Of a DNA stretch of 64,000 nucleotides, positions 34,447 through 41,764 are shown in pieces. Position numbers and translations under genes: made by a program. This DNA comes from an uncultured Lachnospiraceae bacterium (lineage in GTDB: Bacteria > Bacillota > Clostridia > Lachnospirales > Lachnospiraceae). The DNA is taken from positions 1-64,000 of the forward strand of contig CABSCP010000014.1 in NCBI GenBank assembly GCA_902476265.1, given 5' to 3'. The notes under the pieces are model-generated. The model was not told the DNA's origin. It worked only from the letters and a program-made list of their open reading frames with translations, and ran no database searches. Within the stretch, counting starts at the first letter, position 1; every line of letters begins with the position of its first letter.

Positions 34447-35111
34447 TCAATAATGACTGGCTTCCTGCATTAAAAGAAGAATTCAGGAAACCTTATTATT
34501 CGGAGCTGTTTTCCTTTGTGAAGGACGAATATGCGACGAGGGTGATCTACCCTCCGGCGGATGATATTTTTAACGCTTTTCATTTCACGCCCCTGCATGA
34601 GGTGAAGGTGGTTATTTTGGGACAGGATCCCTATCATAATGAGCACCAGGCCCACGGACTGTGTTTCTCGGTGCAGCCCGATCAGGAAATTCCCCCTTCC
34701 CTGGTGAATATTTATCAGGAACTGCACGATGACCTGGGCTGTTATATTCCCAACAACGGTTATTTGAAAAAGTGGGCGGATCAGGGGGTGCTGCTTCTGA
34801 ATACAGTGCTCACGGTCCGGGCCCACCAGGCCAATTCCCATCAGGGGAAAGGCTGGGAGCGGTTCACAGATGCGGTGATTGAGGCGGTCAATGCTCAGGA
34901 CCGGCCCATCGTGTTCCTGCTTTGGGGAAGGCCCGCGCAGATGAAAGCAGATATGTTAAACAATCCCAATCATCTGATTTTAAAGGCGCCGCATCCCAGT
35001 CCCCTTTCGGCATTCCGCGGCTTTTTCGGCTGCCGGCATTTCAGCCAGGCAAATGAATTTTTAAAAGCCCACGGCGTCGCCCCCATCGACTGGCAGATTG
35101 AAAACAGATAA
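34437..35111 (+). CDS. ung: Uracil-DNA glycosylase
   Basis: A 224-residue family 1 enzyme removing uracil from DNA. Water-activating loop GQDPYHNEHQAHGLCFSV, Leu-intercalation loop HPSPLSAFRGFFGCRHFSQAN; both intact. Overlaps the hisF end by ten bases, so translational coupling is likely. Confidence 0.96.
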   Translation: MAMINNDWLPALKEEFRKPYYSELFSFVKDEYATRVIYPPADDIFNAFHFTPLHEVKVVILGQDPYHNEHQAHGLCFSVQPDQEIPPSLVNIYQELHDDLGCYIPNNGYLKKWADQGVLLLNTVLTVRAHQANSHQGKGWERFTDAVIEAVNAQDRPIVFLLWGRPAQMKADMLNNPNHLILKAPHPSPLSAFRGFFGCRHFSQANEFLKAHGVAPIDWQIENR

Positions 35112-35134
35112 ACGGAAATAAATGAGGAGTATGC

Positions 35135-36406
35135 ATGAAAAAATTACCGTTCGTAACCAAAGAACAGATTGAAGAGATCGTAAAAACTTATCCCACACCC
35201 TTTCATATTTATGACGAGAGAGGGATCCGCGAAAACGCGGCAAAAGTGAAAGAGGCTTTTTCCTGGAATCCGGGATTTAAAGAATACTTTGCGGTGAAGG
35301 CCACCCCGAATCCGTTTTTGATGAATATCCTTAGGGAGTATGGATGCGGCTGTGACTGTTCCTCTAAAACAGAACTCATGCTCTGCGAAGCTGTGGGCAT
35401 CCGGGGGAGTGAGATCATGTTTTCCTCCAATGACACCCCTGCAGAGGAATATGAAATGGCAGGCAGACTGGGAGCCGTCATCAATCTGGATGATATCACC
35501 CACATCGATTTTGTGGAGCAAATTTTAGGAAAGCTGCCGGAAACCATGAGCTGCCGGTATAACCCCGGCGGAGTGTTCACGTTAAGCAACGGCATCATGG
35601 ACAATCCCGGAGATTCCAAGTACGGAATGACCACAGAGCAGATGTTTGAGGCCTTCCGCATTTTGAAGGAAAAGGGCGTAAAGCATTTTGGAATCCATGC
35701 TTTTCTGGCCAGTAACACCGTTACCAACGAGTATTATCCCCAGCTGGCGAAACAGCTGTTTGAGCTGGCCGTGAAACTGGAAAAAGAAACCGGGGGAGAT
35801 ATTGCCTTTATCAACCTTTCCGGCGGTGTGGGAATCCCTTACACAACAGATCAGGAACCCAATGATATCCTGGCAATCGGGGAAGGGGTCCGTCAGGTTT
35901 ATGAGGAAGTGCTGACCCCCGCGGGAATGGGTGATGTGGCCATCTATACGGAAATGGGACGTTTTATGATGGGACCTTACGGGGCGCTGGTGACAAAGGC
36001 GATCCATGAAAAGCACATTCATAAGGAGTATATCGGTGTGGATGCCTGTGCGGTGAACTTGATGCGTCCGGCCATGTACGGAGCGTACCACCACATTACG
36101 GTGCTGGGAAAGGAAGAGGCTGCCTGTGATCATGTCTATGATGTGACCGGATCCTTATGTGAAAACAATGATAAGTTTGCGGTTGACAGAAAATTGCCTG
36201 AAATAGAAAAAGGGGATTATCTTTTCATCCATGACACCGGGGCGCATGGATTTTCCATGGGTTATAATTATAACGGAAAGCTGCGCAGCGCGGAACTGCT
36301 TTTAAAAGAGGACGGTGCCGTGGAACTGATCCGCCGTGCGGAAACACCACAGGATTATTTCGCCACATTTGACTGTTTCGATTTCTACAAAAATTTTGAT
36401 TTTTAG
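35135..36406 (+). CDS. lysA: Diaminopimelate decarboxylase
   Basis: A 423-residue fold-III PLP decarboxylase making lysine from meso-diaminopimelate. The PLP lysine is in EYFAVKATPNP; phosphate-binding glycines are in INLSGGVGIPY; the C-terminal catalytic cysteine region is GSLCENNDKF. It carries a GAGGAG ribosome binding site and follows ung by 23 bases. Assignment over related ornithine/arginine decarboxylases rests on overall pattern. Confidence 0.88.
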   Translation: MKKLPFVTKEQIEEIVKTYPTPFHIYDERGIRENAAKVKEAFSWNPGFKEYFAVKATPNPFLMNILREYGCGCDCSSKTELMLCEAVGIRGSEIMFSSNDTPAEEYEMAGRLGAVINLDDITHIDFVEQILGKLPETMSCRYNPGGVFTLSNGIMDNPGDSKYGMTTEQMFEAFRILKEKGVKHFGIHAFLASNTVTNEYYPQLAKQLFELAVKLEKETGGDIAFINLSGGVGIPYTTDQEPNDILAIGEGVRQVYEEVLTPAGMGDVAIYTEMGRFMMGPYGALVTKAIHEKHIHKEYIGVDACAVNLMRPAMYGAYHHITVLGKEEAACDHVYDVTGSLCENNDKFAVDRKLPEIEKGDYLFIHDTGAHGFSMGYNYNGKLRSAELLLKEDGAVELIRRAETPQDYFATFDCFDFYKNFDF

Positions 36407-36427
36407 GACAAATTTGTAAAGTTTCGC

Positions 36428-36456
36428 TTGAAAACAGAGAAGCTTTATGGTAACAT
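36428..36456 (+). promoter_or_regulatory. Promoter of tRNA-Leu
   Basis: TTGAAA (36428-36433), 17-base spacer, TAACAT (36451-36456), 57 bases before the mature tRNA. Confidence 0.6.
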
Positions 36457-36513
36457 AATATTCGGTCGTGAGAAATCACACTGATTGCCTGTTTATTCAG
36501 ACAGGCGTTGCCA

Positions 36514-36596
36514 GCCGGTGTGGCGGAATGGCAGACGCGGCAGACTCAAAATCTGTTGGTGGCAACATCGTGCCGGTTCAAGTCCGGCCACCGGCA
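36514..36596 (+). tRNA. tRNA-Leu (anticodon CAA)
   Basis: An 83-base class II tRNA: acceptor GCCGGTG with CACCGGC and discriminator A; anticodon stem GCAGA/TCTGT closing CTCAAAA, anticodon CAA for TTG codons; long variable arm (GGTGGCAACATC); T arm GCCGG-TTCAAGT-CCGGC. CCA is not encoded. Plus-strand open frames overlapping it are not real genes. Confidence 0.96.
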
Positions 36597-36606
36597 TTTC
36601 AATTAC

Positions 36607-36633
36607 CCCCGAAGTTTATGCTTCGGGGTTTTT
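36607..36633 (+). terminator. tRNA-Leu terminator
   Basis: CCCCGAAG (36607-36614), loop TTTATG, CTTCGGGG (36621-36628), then TTTTT. Confidence 0.93.
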
Positions 36634-36673
36634 GCTATACAAAAAAATGTCTTCAAAAATGTGAGGATACAGG

Positions 36674-36823
36674 TCAACCCTCTCCGCCGGGGCCGTCCTT
36701 TCTGGGAACTTCATCCGGAATCACGTCCTTCGGAAGATCTGCAGCAGGAATATTGCCGTCGTCATACTGGTTTGACGGCTGTTGGCCGTCAGGCATGTTT
36801 TGGATCTGTTTTTCATCTTTCAT
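36674..36823 (-). CDS. 49-residue hydrophilic small protein
   Basis: On the minus strand an ATG (36823-36821) preceded by GAGGAAAGGAAGG opens a 49-codon frame beginning MKDEKQIQNMPDGQQPSNQY and ending DGPGGEG. Rich in Pro, Asp, Gln and Gly with no hydrophobic core, so it is probably disordered. The site and the codon pattern, continuing to a clean stop, support a real gene. Function unknown. It is the only minus-strand gene between tRNA-Leu and S66 peptidase. Confidence 0.55.
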   Translation of the reverse strand: MKDEKQIQNMPDGQQPSNQYDDGNIPAADLPKDVIPDEVPRKDGPGGEG

Positions 36824-36926
36824 GATAACACCTTCCTTTCCTCATAAGGATGGACGTCAGGCGGTCGATTTATACGCTATTGTGACAAAAAAGATTTTTT
36901 AAATACCGGAAATGAATGTAAAGTTA

Positions 36927-36955
36927 TGGACATCTTTTTCTATTCATGATATTCT
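36927..36955 (+). promoter_or_regulatory. Promoter of the 69-residue coiled-coil gene
   Basis: TGGACA (36927-36932), 17-base spacer, TATTCT (36950-36955), 46 bases before the start. Confidence 0.45.
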
Positions 36956-37001
36956 CTCATTATAGGCATTATAACAAAAATTTCATTGGAGGAATTATCG
37001 T

Positions 37002-37211
37002 ATGGCAAGAAGAAAAAAGAACATGACTTATGAAGAAGAAATGACATTTCTGGATAATGAAATTATAAAGACAGAAGCGGCATTAAAAGAGTTAAAGGCA
37101 CGGAAGAAAGAACTCGCAAAGGTGAAGGAGCAGGAAGATTTAAAGGCGCTGTATGAAGCGATTAAAGTGTCCGGCAAATCCGTTGCGGATGTGATTTCCA
37201 CATTGAAATAA
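37002..37211 (+). CDS. Small basic coiled-coil protein
   Basis: A 69-residue protein with Lys/Arg-rich N-terminus (MARRKKNMTYEEEM) and a helix with heptad-like spacing (FLDNEIIKTEAALKELKARKKELAKV), ending ALYEAIKVSGKSVADVISTLK. Probably a coiled-coil dimer; the basic front could contact nucleic acid. GGAGGAA precedes the ATG. A hairpin follows. Function not recognised; a second small coiled-coil gene lies beyond hom. Confidence 0.7.
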   Translation: MARRKKNMTYEEEMTFLDNEIIKTEAALKELKARKKELAKVKEQEDLKALYEAIKVSGKSVADVISTLK

Positions 37212-37224
37212 AACGTAGAAACCG

Positions 37225-37254
37225 GGGAACAGGCAATTTGTCTGTTCCCTGTTT
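37225..37254 (+). terminator. Probable terminator
   Basis: GGGAACAG (37225-37232) and CTGTTCCC (37242-37249) form a stem, but the following T-run is short (TGTTT). Confidence 0.55.
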
Positions 37255-37286
37255 AAAATAAAAAGTTCGGATACGGAGGGATGGGA

Positions 37287-38579
37287 ATGGAACAGGAAAG
37301 GATTATTCATGCGGCGCTGCTGGGAGCCGGAACGGTGGGCGGCGGTGTTTTTAAGCTGGTGAAGGAACTGGAAGAGGACATCATCAAAAAGACCGGCGCG
37401 CGGCTTGTGGTGGATAAAATCCTGGTACGCAATAAAAAGAAAGAGAGGGAGGGGATTCCCCGGGATCTTTTGACGGATGACTGGAAAGAAATCCTGGAAG
37501 ATGACAAAATCGAAATCGTAATCGAGGTGATGGGCGGGATTGAGCCGGCGCTGACCTGGCTGCAGGAAGCCCTCCGGTCCGGGAAGCAGATTGTGACCGC
37601 CAATAAAGACCTTTTGGCAGAACATGGGGAAGCGCTTTTTGCGGCGGCGGAGGAAGGAAATTGTGATCTGCATTTTGAGGCTGCCGTGGCCGGGGCAATT
37701 CCCATCATAAGGCCCTTAAAGCAGAGCCTGGCGGCCAGCCAGCTGACGGAAGTGATGGGGATTGTGAACGGCACCACCAACTATATCCTCACAAAAATGG
37801 CGGAAGAGGGAATGGAATACGACGAAGCGCTGGCGCTGGCGACCAGGCTTGGTTATGCGGAAAGCGATCCTGCCGCGGATGTGGAAGGATATGATGCGGG
37901 CCGCAAACTGGCGATCATGGCGTCCATCGCATTTAATTCCAGGGTGACTTTTTCCCAGGTATATACGGAAGGCATTACAAAAATCACGGCGGAAGACATC
38001 CGCTATGCAGAGGAATTCGGTTATGTGATCAAACTGATCGCCATGACCCGGCTTTCCGAGGATGGGATTGAGGTAAAAGTCCATCCCATGCTGCTTCCCG
38101 ACCAGCATCCGCTGGCGGCGGTGCGGGATTCCTTCAACGCCGTATTTGTCCATGGGAAAGCCTGTGACGACGCCATGTTCATGGGGCGGGGAGCCGGAGA
38201 AATGCCCACGGCCAGCGCTGTCCTGGGAGATGTGATTGATGTGATGCGCAACATCCTCCACCATTCCTGCGGCAAAATCGGCTGCGGCTGCTACAATCAT
38301 CTTCCGGTAAAACCGATAGAAGAAACCCGGAGCCGCTTTTTCCTGCGCATTCAGGTGACGGATAAACCGGGGGCGCTGGCCAACATCGCCGGCATTCTGG
38401 GAAACAATGATGTCAGCATTGCCCAGGTGGTCCAGAAGAAGAGCCGCCACGGAGTGGCGGAACTGGTGATCATCACGGATTCGGTACGGGAACGCCATTT
38501 CAATGATGCCATCCGGATACTGGAAGGGATGTCGGTCATCAGGGAAGTATCGGGAATCATCCGTGTATACGGTTCCTGA
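37287..38579 (+). CDS. hom: Homoserine dehydrogenase with ACT domain
   Basis: A 430-residue enzyme reducing aspartate semialdehyde to homoserine for threonine and methionine. NAD(P)-binding AALLGAGTVGGGVFKL at the N-terminus; catalytic region GIVNGTTNYILTKM and GYAESDPAADVEGYDAGRKLAI; C-terminal ACT domain (FFLRIQVTDKPGALANIAGILG) for feedback control. Start at 37287, seven bases after GGAGGG; the ATG at 37281 is too close. The next small gene has its own site 112 bases on. Confidence 0.95.
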   Translation: MEQERIIHAALLGAGTVGGGVFKLVKELEEDIIKKTGARLVVDKILVRNKKKEREGIPRDLLTDDWKEILEDDKIEIVIEVMGGIEPALTWLQEALRSGKQIVTANKDLLAEHGEALFAAAEEGNCDLHFEAAVAGAIPIIRPLKQSLAASQLTEVMGIVNGTTNYILTKMAEEGMEYDEALALATRLGYAESDPAADVEGYDAGRKLAIMASIAFNSRVTFSQVYTEGITKITAEDIRYAEEFGYVIKLIAMTRLSEDGIEVKVHPMLLPDQHPLAAVRDSFNAVFVHGKACDDAMFMGRGAGEMPTASAVLGDVIDVMRNILHHSCGKIGCGCYNHLPVKPIEETRSRFFLRIQVTDKPGALANIAGILGNNDVSIAQVVQKKSRHGVAELVIITDSVRERHFNDAIRILEGMSVIREVSGIIRVYGS

Positions 38580-38690
38580 TAGGAAAATGGGATTTTTTGC
38601 ATAATCCGTATTTTGGCCGCATATACTTGTCTAAAGAAAAATAATTATGCTGTCAGGAAAAAGGGCGGCATGGAAAATGGAGGACGAGTT

Positions 38691-38930
38691 ATGGCGAGAG
38701 GTGTCAGAAAACCCATAGAGGAGAAGATCCGGGAAAAAAAGGAAGTGATCGCTTCTCTGCAAAGGCGGGTATCCAAAGAGAAGGAGGAGCTGGAGGAGCT
38801 TTTGAAGGAACAGAGGGAGCGCACGCTGGAATCCCTGAGCAGCCTGCTGGCGGAAGTGAATTTAAGCCCGGAACAGGCTGCCGAAATTCTCAAAGAAAAA
38901 CTGGAGGAAAAAAAGGAAGAGGTCGCGTAA
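38691..38930 (+). CDS. Small charged coiled-coil protein
   Basis: A 79-residue protein: MARGVRKPIEEKIREKKEVI, a Glu/Lys/Arg heptad helix, then LAEVNLSPEQAAEILKEKLE. Similar layout to the 69-residue protein at 37002 (basic front, coiled coil, short C-terminal helix), though sequence identity is low. Start at 38691 has GGAGGA; an in-frame ATG at 38670 is possible. The terminator overlaps its last codons. Confidence 0.68.
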   Translation: MARGVRKPIEEKIREKKEVIASLQRRVSKEKEELEELLKEQRERTLESLSSLLAEVNLSPEQAAEILKEKLEEKKEEVA

Positions 38931-38945
38931 GCCTCTTCCTTTTTG
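38915..38945. terminator. Bidirectional terminator overlapping the gene end
   Basis: GGAAGAG (38915-38921) and CTCTTCC (38933-38939) with A-run upstream and T-run downstream. The left arm lies in the last codons of the coiled-coil gene; it also faces the minus-strand S66 gene. Confidence 0.8.
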
Positions 38946-38978
38946 ATGAATGGGCTGTCCTGAGAAACTTCCGCCAGA

Positions 38979-40010
38979 TCAGACCGGTTCCATCTCGATT
39001 CGGATATTGTTGCCGCAGCAGGTGACATGGCCGATGCTGCCTGTGACCAGCGGCATCATGGGCGCCAAATGCCCTAAATCCACATCCATGATGACGGGCA
39101 CATTGTGACGCGACGCTGTTTCCAGCACTGCCTGATACTGATCAAGACCCATCATCTCCTGGCCGAAACAAAGGGGACGGCCGATTAAGAATCCGCTCAC
39201 ATGAGCAAACCATCCGGCATGTTCCATCTGCCACATGGCCCGGCGGATGGAAAATACGTTCATGTCGCAGGCTTCCAGAAACCACAGAATACCGTCATCC
39301 TTATATTTCTCAATAAACTCGGCCGTTTTATCATAACGGGTGCCCAGAAGATTTACCAGACAATCCATGCAGCCGCCCAGCAGCCTGCCGGAAAAGCGAA
39401 GATCTTTGTCCGGGAATTTTTTCAGGATACAAGGCTGCGTCACGTTATAGGGGACGAGAGGATGAGTCTCATCCTTCAAGGACTCCTTTTCCCAAAGACC
39501 ATAGCCCTGTACGGACAACTTTTTGCCGGTGAGAAGGCCGAAAGCGTCATGAAGGGATTCATGCCAGGGTTCCATGCCGAAAGCGGCGGCGCAGGGGCCG
39601 TAGATGGAGGCGGTATCCGCAAGAGTTGCCAGCAGGTAGGTCATATTCGTGTTGTCGGAAAATCCCATATACCACTTGGGAGGGGCGCCGGCTATTTTTT
39701 CAAAATCCACATCATCCAGAATTTCACACATCAATTCTCCTCCGCCGCAGGAGATCAGACAGTCATTGCTTTCTTTCAGATAATAATCCGTCAGTTCTTT
39801 TCCGCATTTTTGGGGTGTATTGCTGATGCCGATTCCTTCCCCGGCATAACAGTTGGGGCCTAAATCCAGGGAATATCCCATTTGGGTAAATTTATTCTGG
39901 GCATTTAAAAAAGCGTCATAATAGGGCGGCATATTACAGCCGAAGGAAGGAGCCACAAATCCGATGGTTCCTTTTGGGGGTAAAAATTCGGGATATCTCA
40001 TGATTCTCAT
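38979..40010 (-). CDS. S66 peptidase (LD-carboxypeptidase-like)
   Basis: A 343-residue cytoplasmic serine peptidase of family S66, whose members trim the terminal D-Ala from murein tetrapeptides or cleave microcin-like peptides. Nucleophile Ser in MGFSDNT; Glu in LEACDM; His in DLGHLAPMMPLVTGS; N-terminal IGFVAPSFG. It lies downstream of yitT on the minus strand with a 57-base gap. Substrate (murein or peptide antibiotic) is not determined by the sequence. Confidence 0.88.
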   Translation of the reverse strand: MRIMRYPEFLPPKGTIGFVAPSFGCNMPPYYDAFLNAQNKFTQMGYSLDLGPNCYAGEGIGISNTPQKCGKELTDYYLKESNDCLISCGGGELMCEILDDVDFEKIAGAPPKWYMGFSDNTNMTYLLATLADTASIYGPCAAAFGMEPWHESLHDAFGLLTGKKLSVQGYGLWEKESLKDETHPLVPYNVTQPCILKKFPDKDLRFSGRLLGGCMDCLVNLLGTRYDKTAEFIEKYKDDGILWFLEACDMNVFSIRRAMWQMEHAGWFAHVSGFLIGRPLCFGQEMMGLDQYQAVLETASRHNVPVIMDVDLGHLAPMMPLVTGSIGHVTCCGNNIRIEMEPV

Positions 40011-40067
40011 ACAGCCTCAGGTCGTAAGAACAGGGCTGATTCCTCCTTTTTGTATTTGAAAATGCGT

Positions 40068-40976
40068 TCAGCCAATTTTCACGTTATCGGTGGGGTCTAT
40101 GAAACCTTCGCCAAAGACTTCGCTGGTTTCCGTGATCATCACAAAGGCGCTGGGATCCAGAAGATGAGCGGCGGAACGCACTTTATAGGCTTCGGCTTTG
40201 GAGCAGGCACACAGAAGAACCTGACGATCCGTTCCCGTATAGCTGCCCTGGGCGCGGATGGAGGTGGAACCTCTGGCGCAAACTTCGTCAATTTTGGCGG
40301 CAATCTGGGGACCGCAGGTGGTGATGATGATGGCCAGTTTCCCGGCATTGGTGCCGTACATGATTTTATCGATGACCATGGAAGTCACAAAAGTGGAAAT
40401 CAGGCCATATAGTACAGCGTCGATGTTGCCAAAGACCGGCCAGCCGGTCAGAATGATCACCAGATCTATGGCCATGGTCACAACGCCCAGGGACAGATGG
40501 GGGCGCAGGGTTTTGATCGACATGGTGAGAAAATCCGTTCCCCCTGTGGAAGAACCTCTCATGTAGATGAGGGCCAGGCCGATTCCGAAAAACACGCCGG
40601 TGAACAGCGCCGCCAGCAGGGAGTTGCCGGAATAGGCGGGAGTGAGAGGAAAGATGAAGTCCAGAAACAAGGTATTGATGAGGATGGTGCGGACGGATTT
40701 GAGCATAAAACGGCGACCCACAATGCGGTAACTCAGAAGGATGAGCGGGATGTTGATGACCAGCGAAGTGGCGCCGATGGGAAGGCCCCAGAGATGGTTC
40801 AGGATCAGGGCCACGCCGGAAATCCCGCCCGGAGCGAAATTTGCCAGTTTTGCGAAGGAATAAATCCCGATGGAATAAAAAATACTTCCGATAATGTCAC
40901 TGGCCAGGTCCAGACCAATATCACGCCAGCTGCGCTTTGGTTTAAAATGCCATTTCTTCTTTTCTTCTGCCCTCAT
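40068..40976 (-). CDS. YitT-family membrane protein
   Basis: A 302-residue membrane protein with five or so helices (LDLASDIIGSIFYSIGIYSF; ANFAPGGISGVALIL; LLAALFTGVFFGIGLALIY; GGTDFLTMSIK) followed by the C-terminal DUF2179 domain (QVLLCACSKAEAYKVRSAAHLLDPSAFVMITETSEVFGEGF). Transport role of this family is unproven. It is the first of two minus-strand genes, divergent from the marR operon. Confidence 0.9.
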   Translation of the reverse strand: MRAEEKKKWHFKPKRSWRDIGLDLASDIIGSIFYSIGIYSFAKLANFAPGGISGVALILNHLWGLPIGATSLVINIPLILLSYRIVGRRFMLKSVRTILINTLFLDFIFPLTPAYSGNSLLAALFTGVFFGIGLALIYMRGSSTGGTDFLTMSIKTLRPHLSLGVVTMAIDLVIILTGWPVFGNIDAVLYGLISTFVTSMVIDKIMYGTNAGKLAIIITTCGPQIAAKIDEVCARGSTSIRAQGSYTGTDRQVLLCACSKAEAYKVRSAAHLLDPSAFVMITETSEVFGEGFIDPTDNVKIG

Positions 40977-41298
40977 GGAAATCCCTTTCTTTTGCGCTTC
41001 TGCAGGAATGCTGCGCTGTTAATAGGGTTTGCCTGTGCGCGGGAATTATACCGCTTTTACAGGAAGCGCCTTAATATGATTTTTGCATACACCGGAAAAA
41101 ATGTCAAGGAATGTGCCCTGCAGGAGGCACTTCTGCTGTGTGATAACCGATTTTAGAAAAAGTTTATAAATAATTTATTGAATTTAGAAAAGACAAATGG
41201 TAACATAAGAAAACAATTAACATAGTTAATAATTGACTGCGTTAAGATTAACGGCCGGCCTGAGTGGTCTGACCGCAGAAAACAGAAGGGAGACCGGA
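40977..41298. promoter_or_regulatory. Divergent regulatory region between yitT and marR
   Basis: A 322-base region with no credible gene. Plus-strand promoter TTGAAT (41178-41183), 17 bases, TAACAT (41201-41206). Just downstream is the palindrome TTAAC-ATA-GTTAA (41217-41229), inside a wider CAATTA...TAATTG repeat, a plausible MarR operator. The yitT promoter was not pinned down. Confidence 0.65.
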
Positions 41299-41763
41299 AT
41301 GGAATCGCTGGAATTGATGAAAGAATTTTTGAGAGCCGGAGACCGGTTCCGCAGGATGGATCTCGGCAGCCTGCATCCGGGCGTTACGCACGGGGAATTT
41401 GTGGTGCTGGAGCGGATTCACAGCCACAGCAGGCAGTACGGTGACATTTACGGTGCGCACGTATCGGATCTGGTGCGGGAACTGGAGATTTCCCCGCCTG
41501 CCCTATCCCGAATGTTACGTTCCCTGGAACAGAAAGGGTTTCTGGTGCGGGAAAGCGACCGGGAAGACCGGCGCAATACCTGCGTATGCCTGACAGAGCA
41601 GGGAAAACGGATGCGGGAGGACGGACATGAAATGCTGCTGGAATTTGCCCGTGCCACGGTGCAAAGCATGGGAGAAGAGCAGATGAAGGAACTGATCTGC
41701 CTCTGGAACCGGCTGGCCGATGTGCTGCAGGAACAGCTTGCAACATACAGGAAAGGAGACTGA
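41299..41763 (+). CDS. MarR-family transcriptional regulator
   Basis: A 154-residue winged-helix dimer of the MarR type (THGEFVVLERIHSHSR; VSDLVRELEISPPALSRMLRSLEQKGFLVRESDREDRRNTCVCLTEQGK is the DNA-binding unit, here quoted only by its ends: VSDLVREL to LTEQGK). Start at ATG 41299 behind GAAGGGA. Its stop is followed one base later by the ABC exporter start, so it most likely regulates that exporter and itself through the palindrome at 41217-41229. Confidence 0.92.
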   Translation: MESLELMKEFLRAGDRFRRMDLGSLHPGVTHGEFVVLERIHSHSRQYGDIYGAHVSDLVRELEISPPALSRMLRSLEQKGFLVRESDREDRRNTCVCLTEQGKRMREDGHEMLLEFARATVQSMGEEQMKELICLWNRLADVLQEQLATYRKGD

Positions 41764-41764
41764 C

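Noticed and set aside
36468..36902. Plus-strand open frames of 105-144 codons across tRNA-Leu
   Set aside because: They run straight through a well-folded tRNA and its terminator, have no ribosome binding site, and the translation is not protein-like.
40497..41156. 219-codon plus-strand frame opposite yitT
   Set aside because: It is antisense to a well-supported YitT gene, rich in Gly, Asp, Gln and His as expected for a shadow frame, and lacks a start signal.
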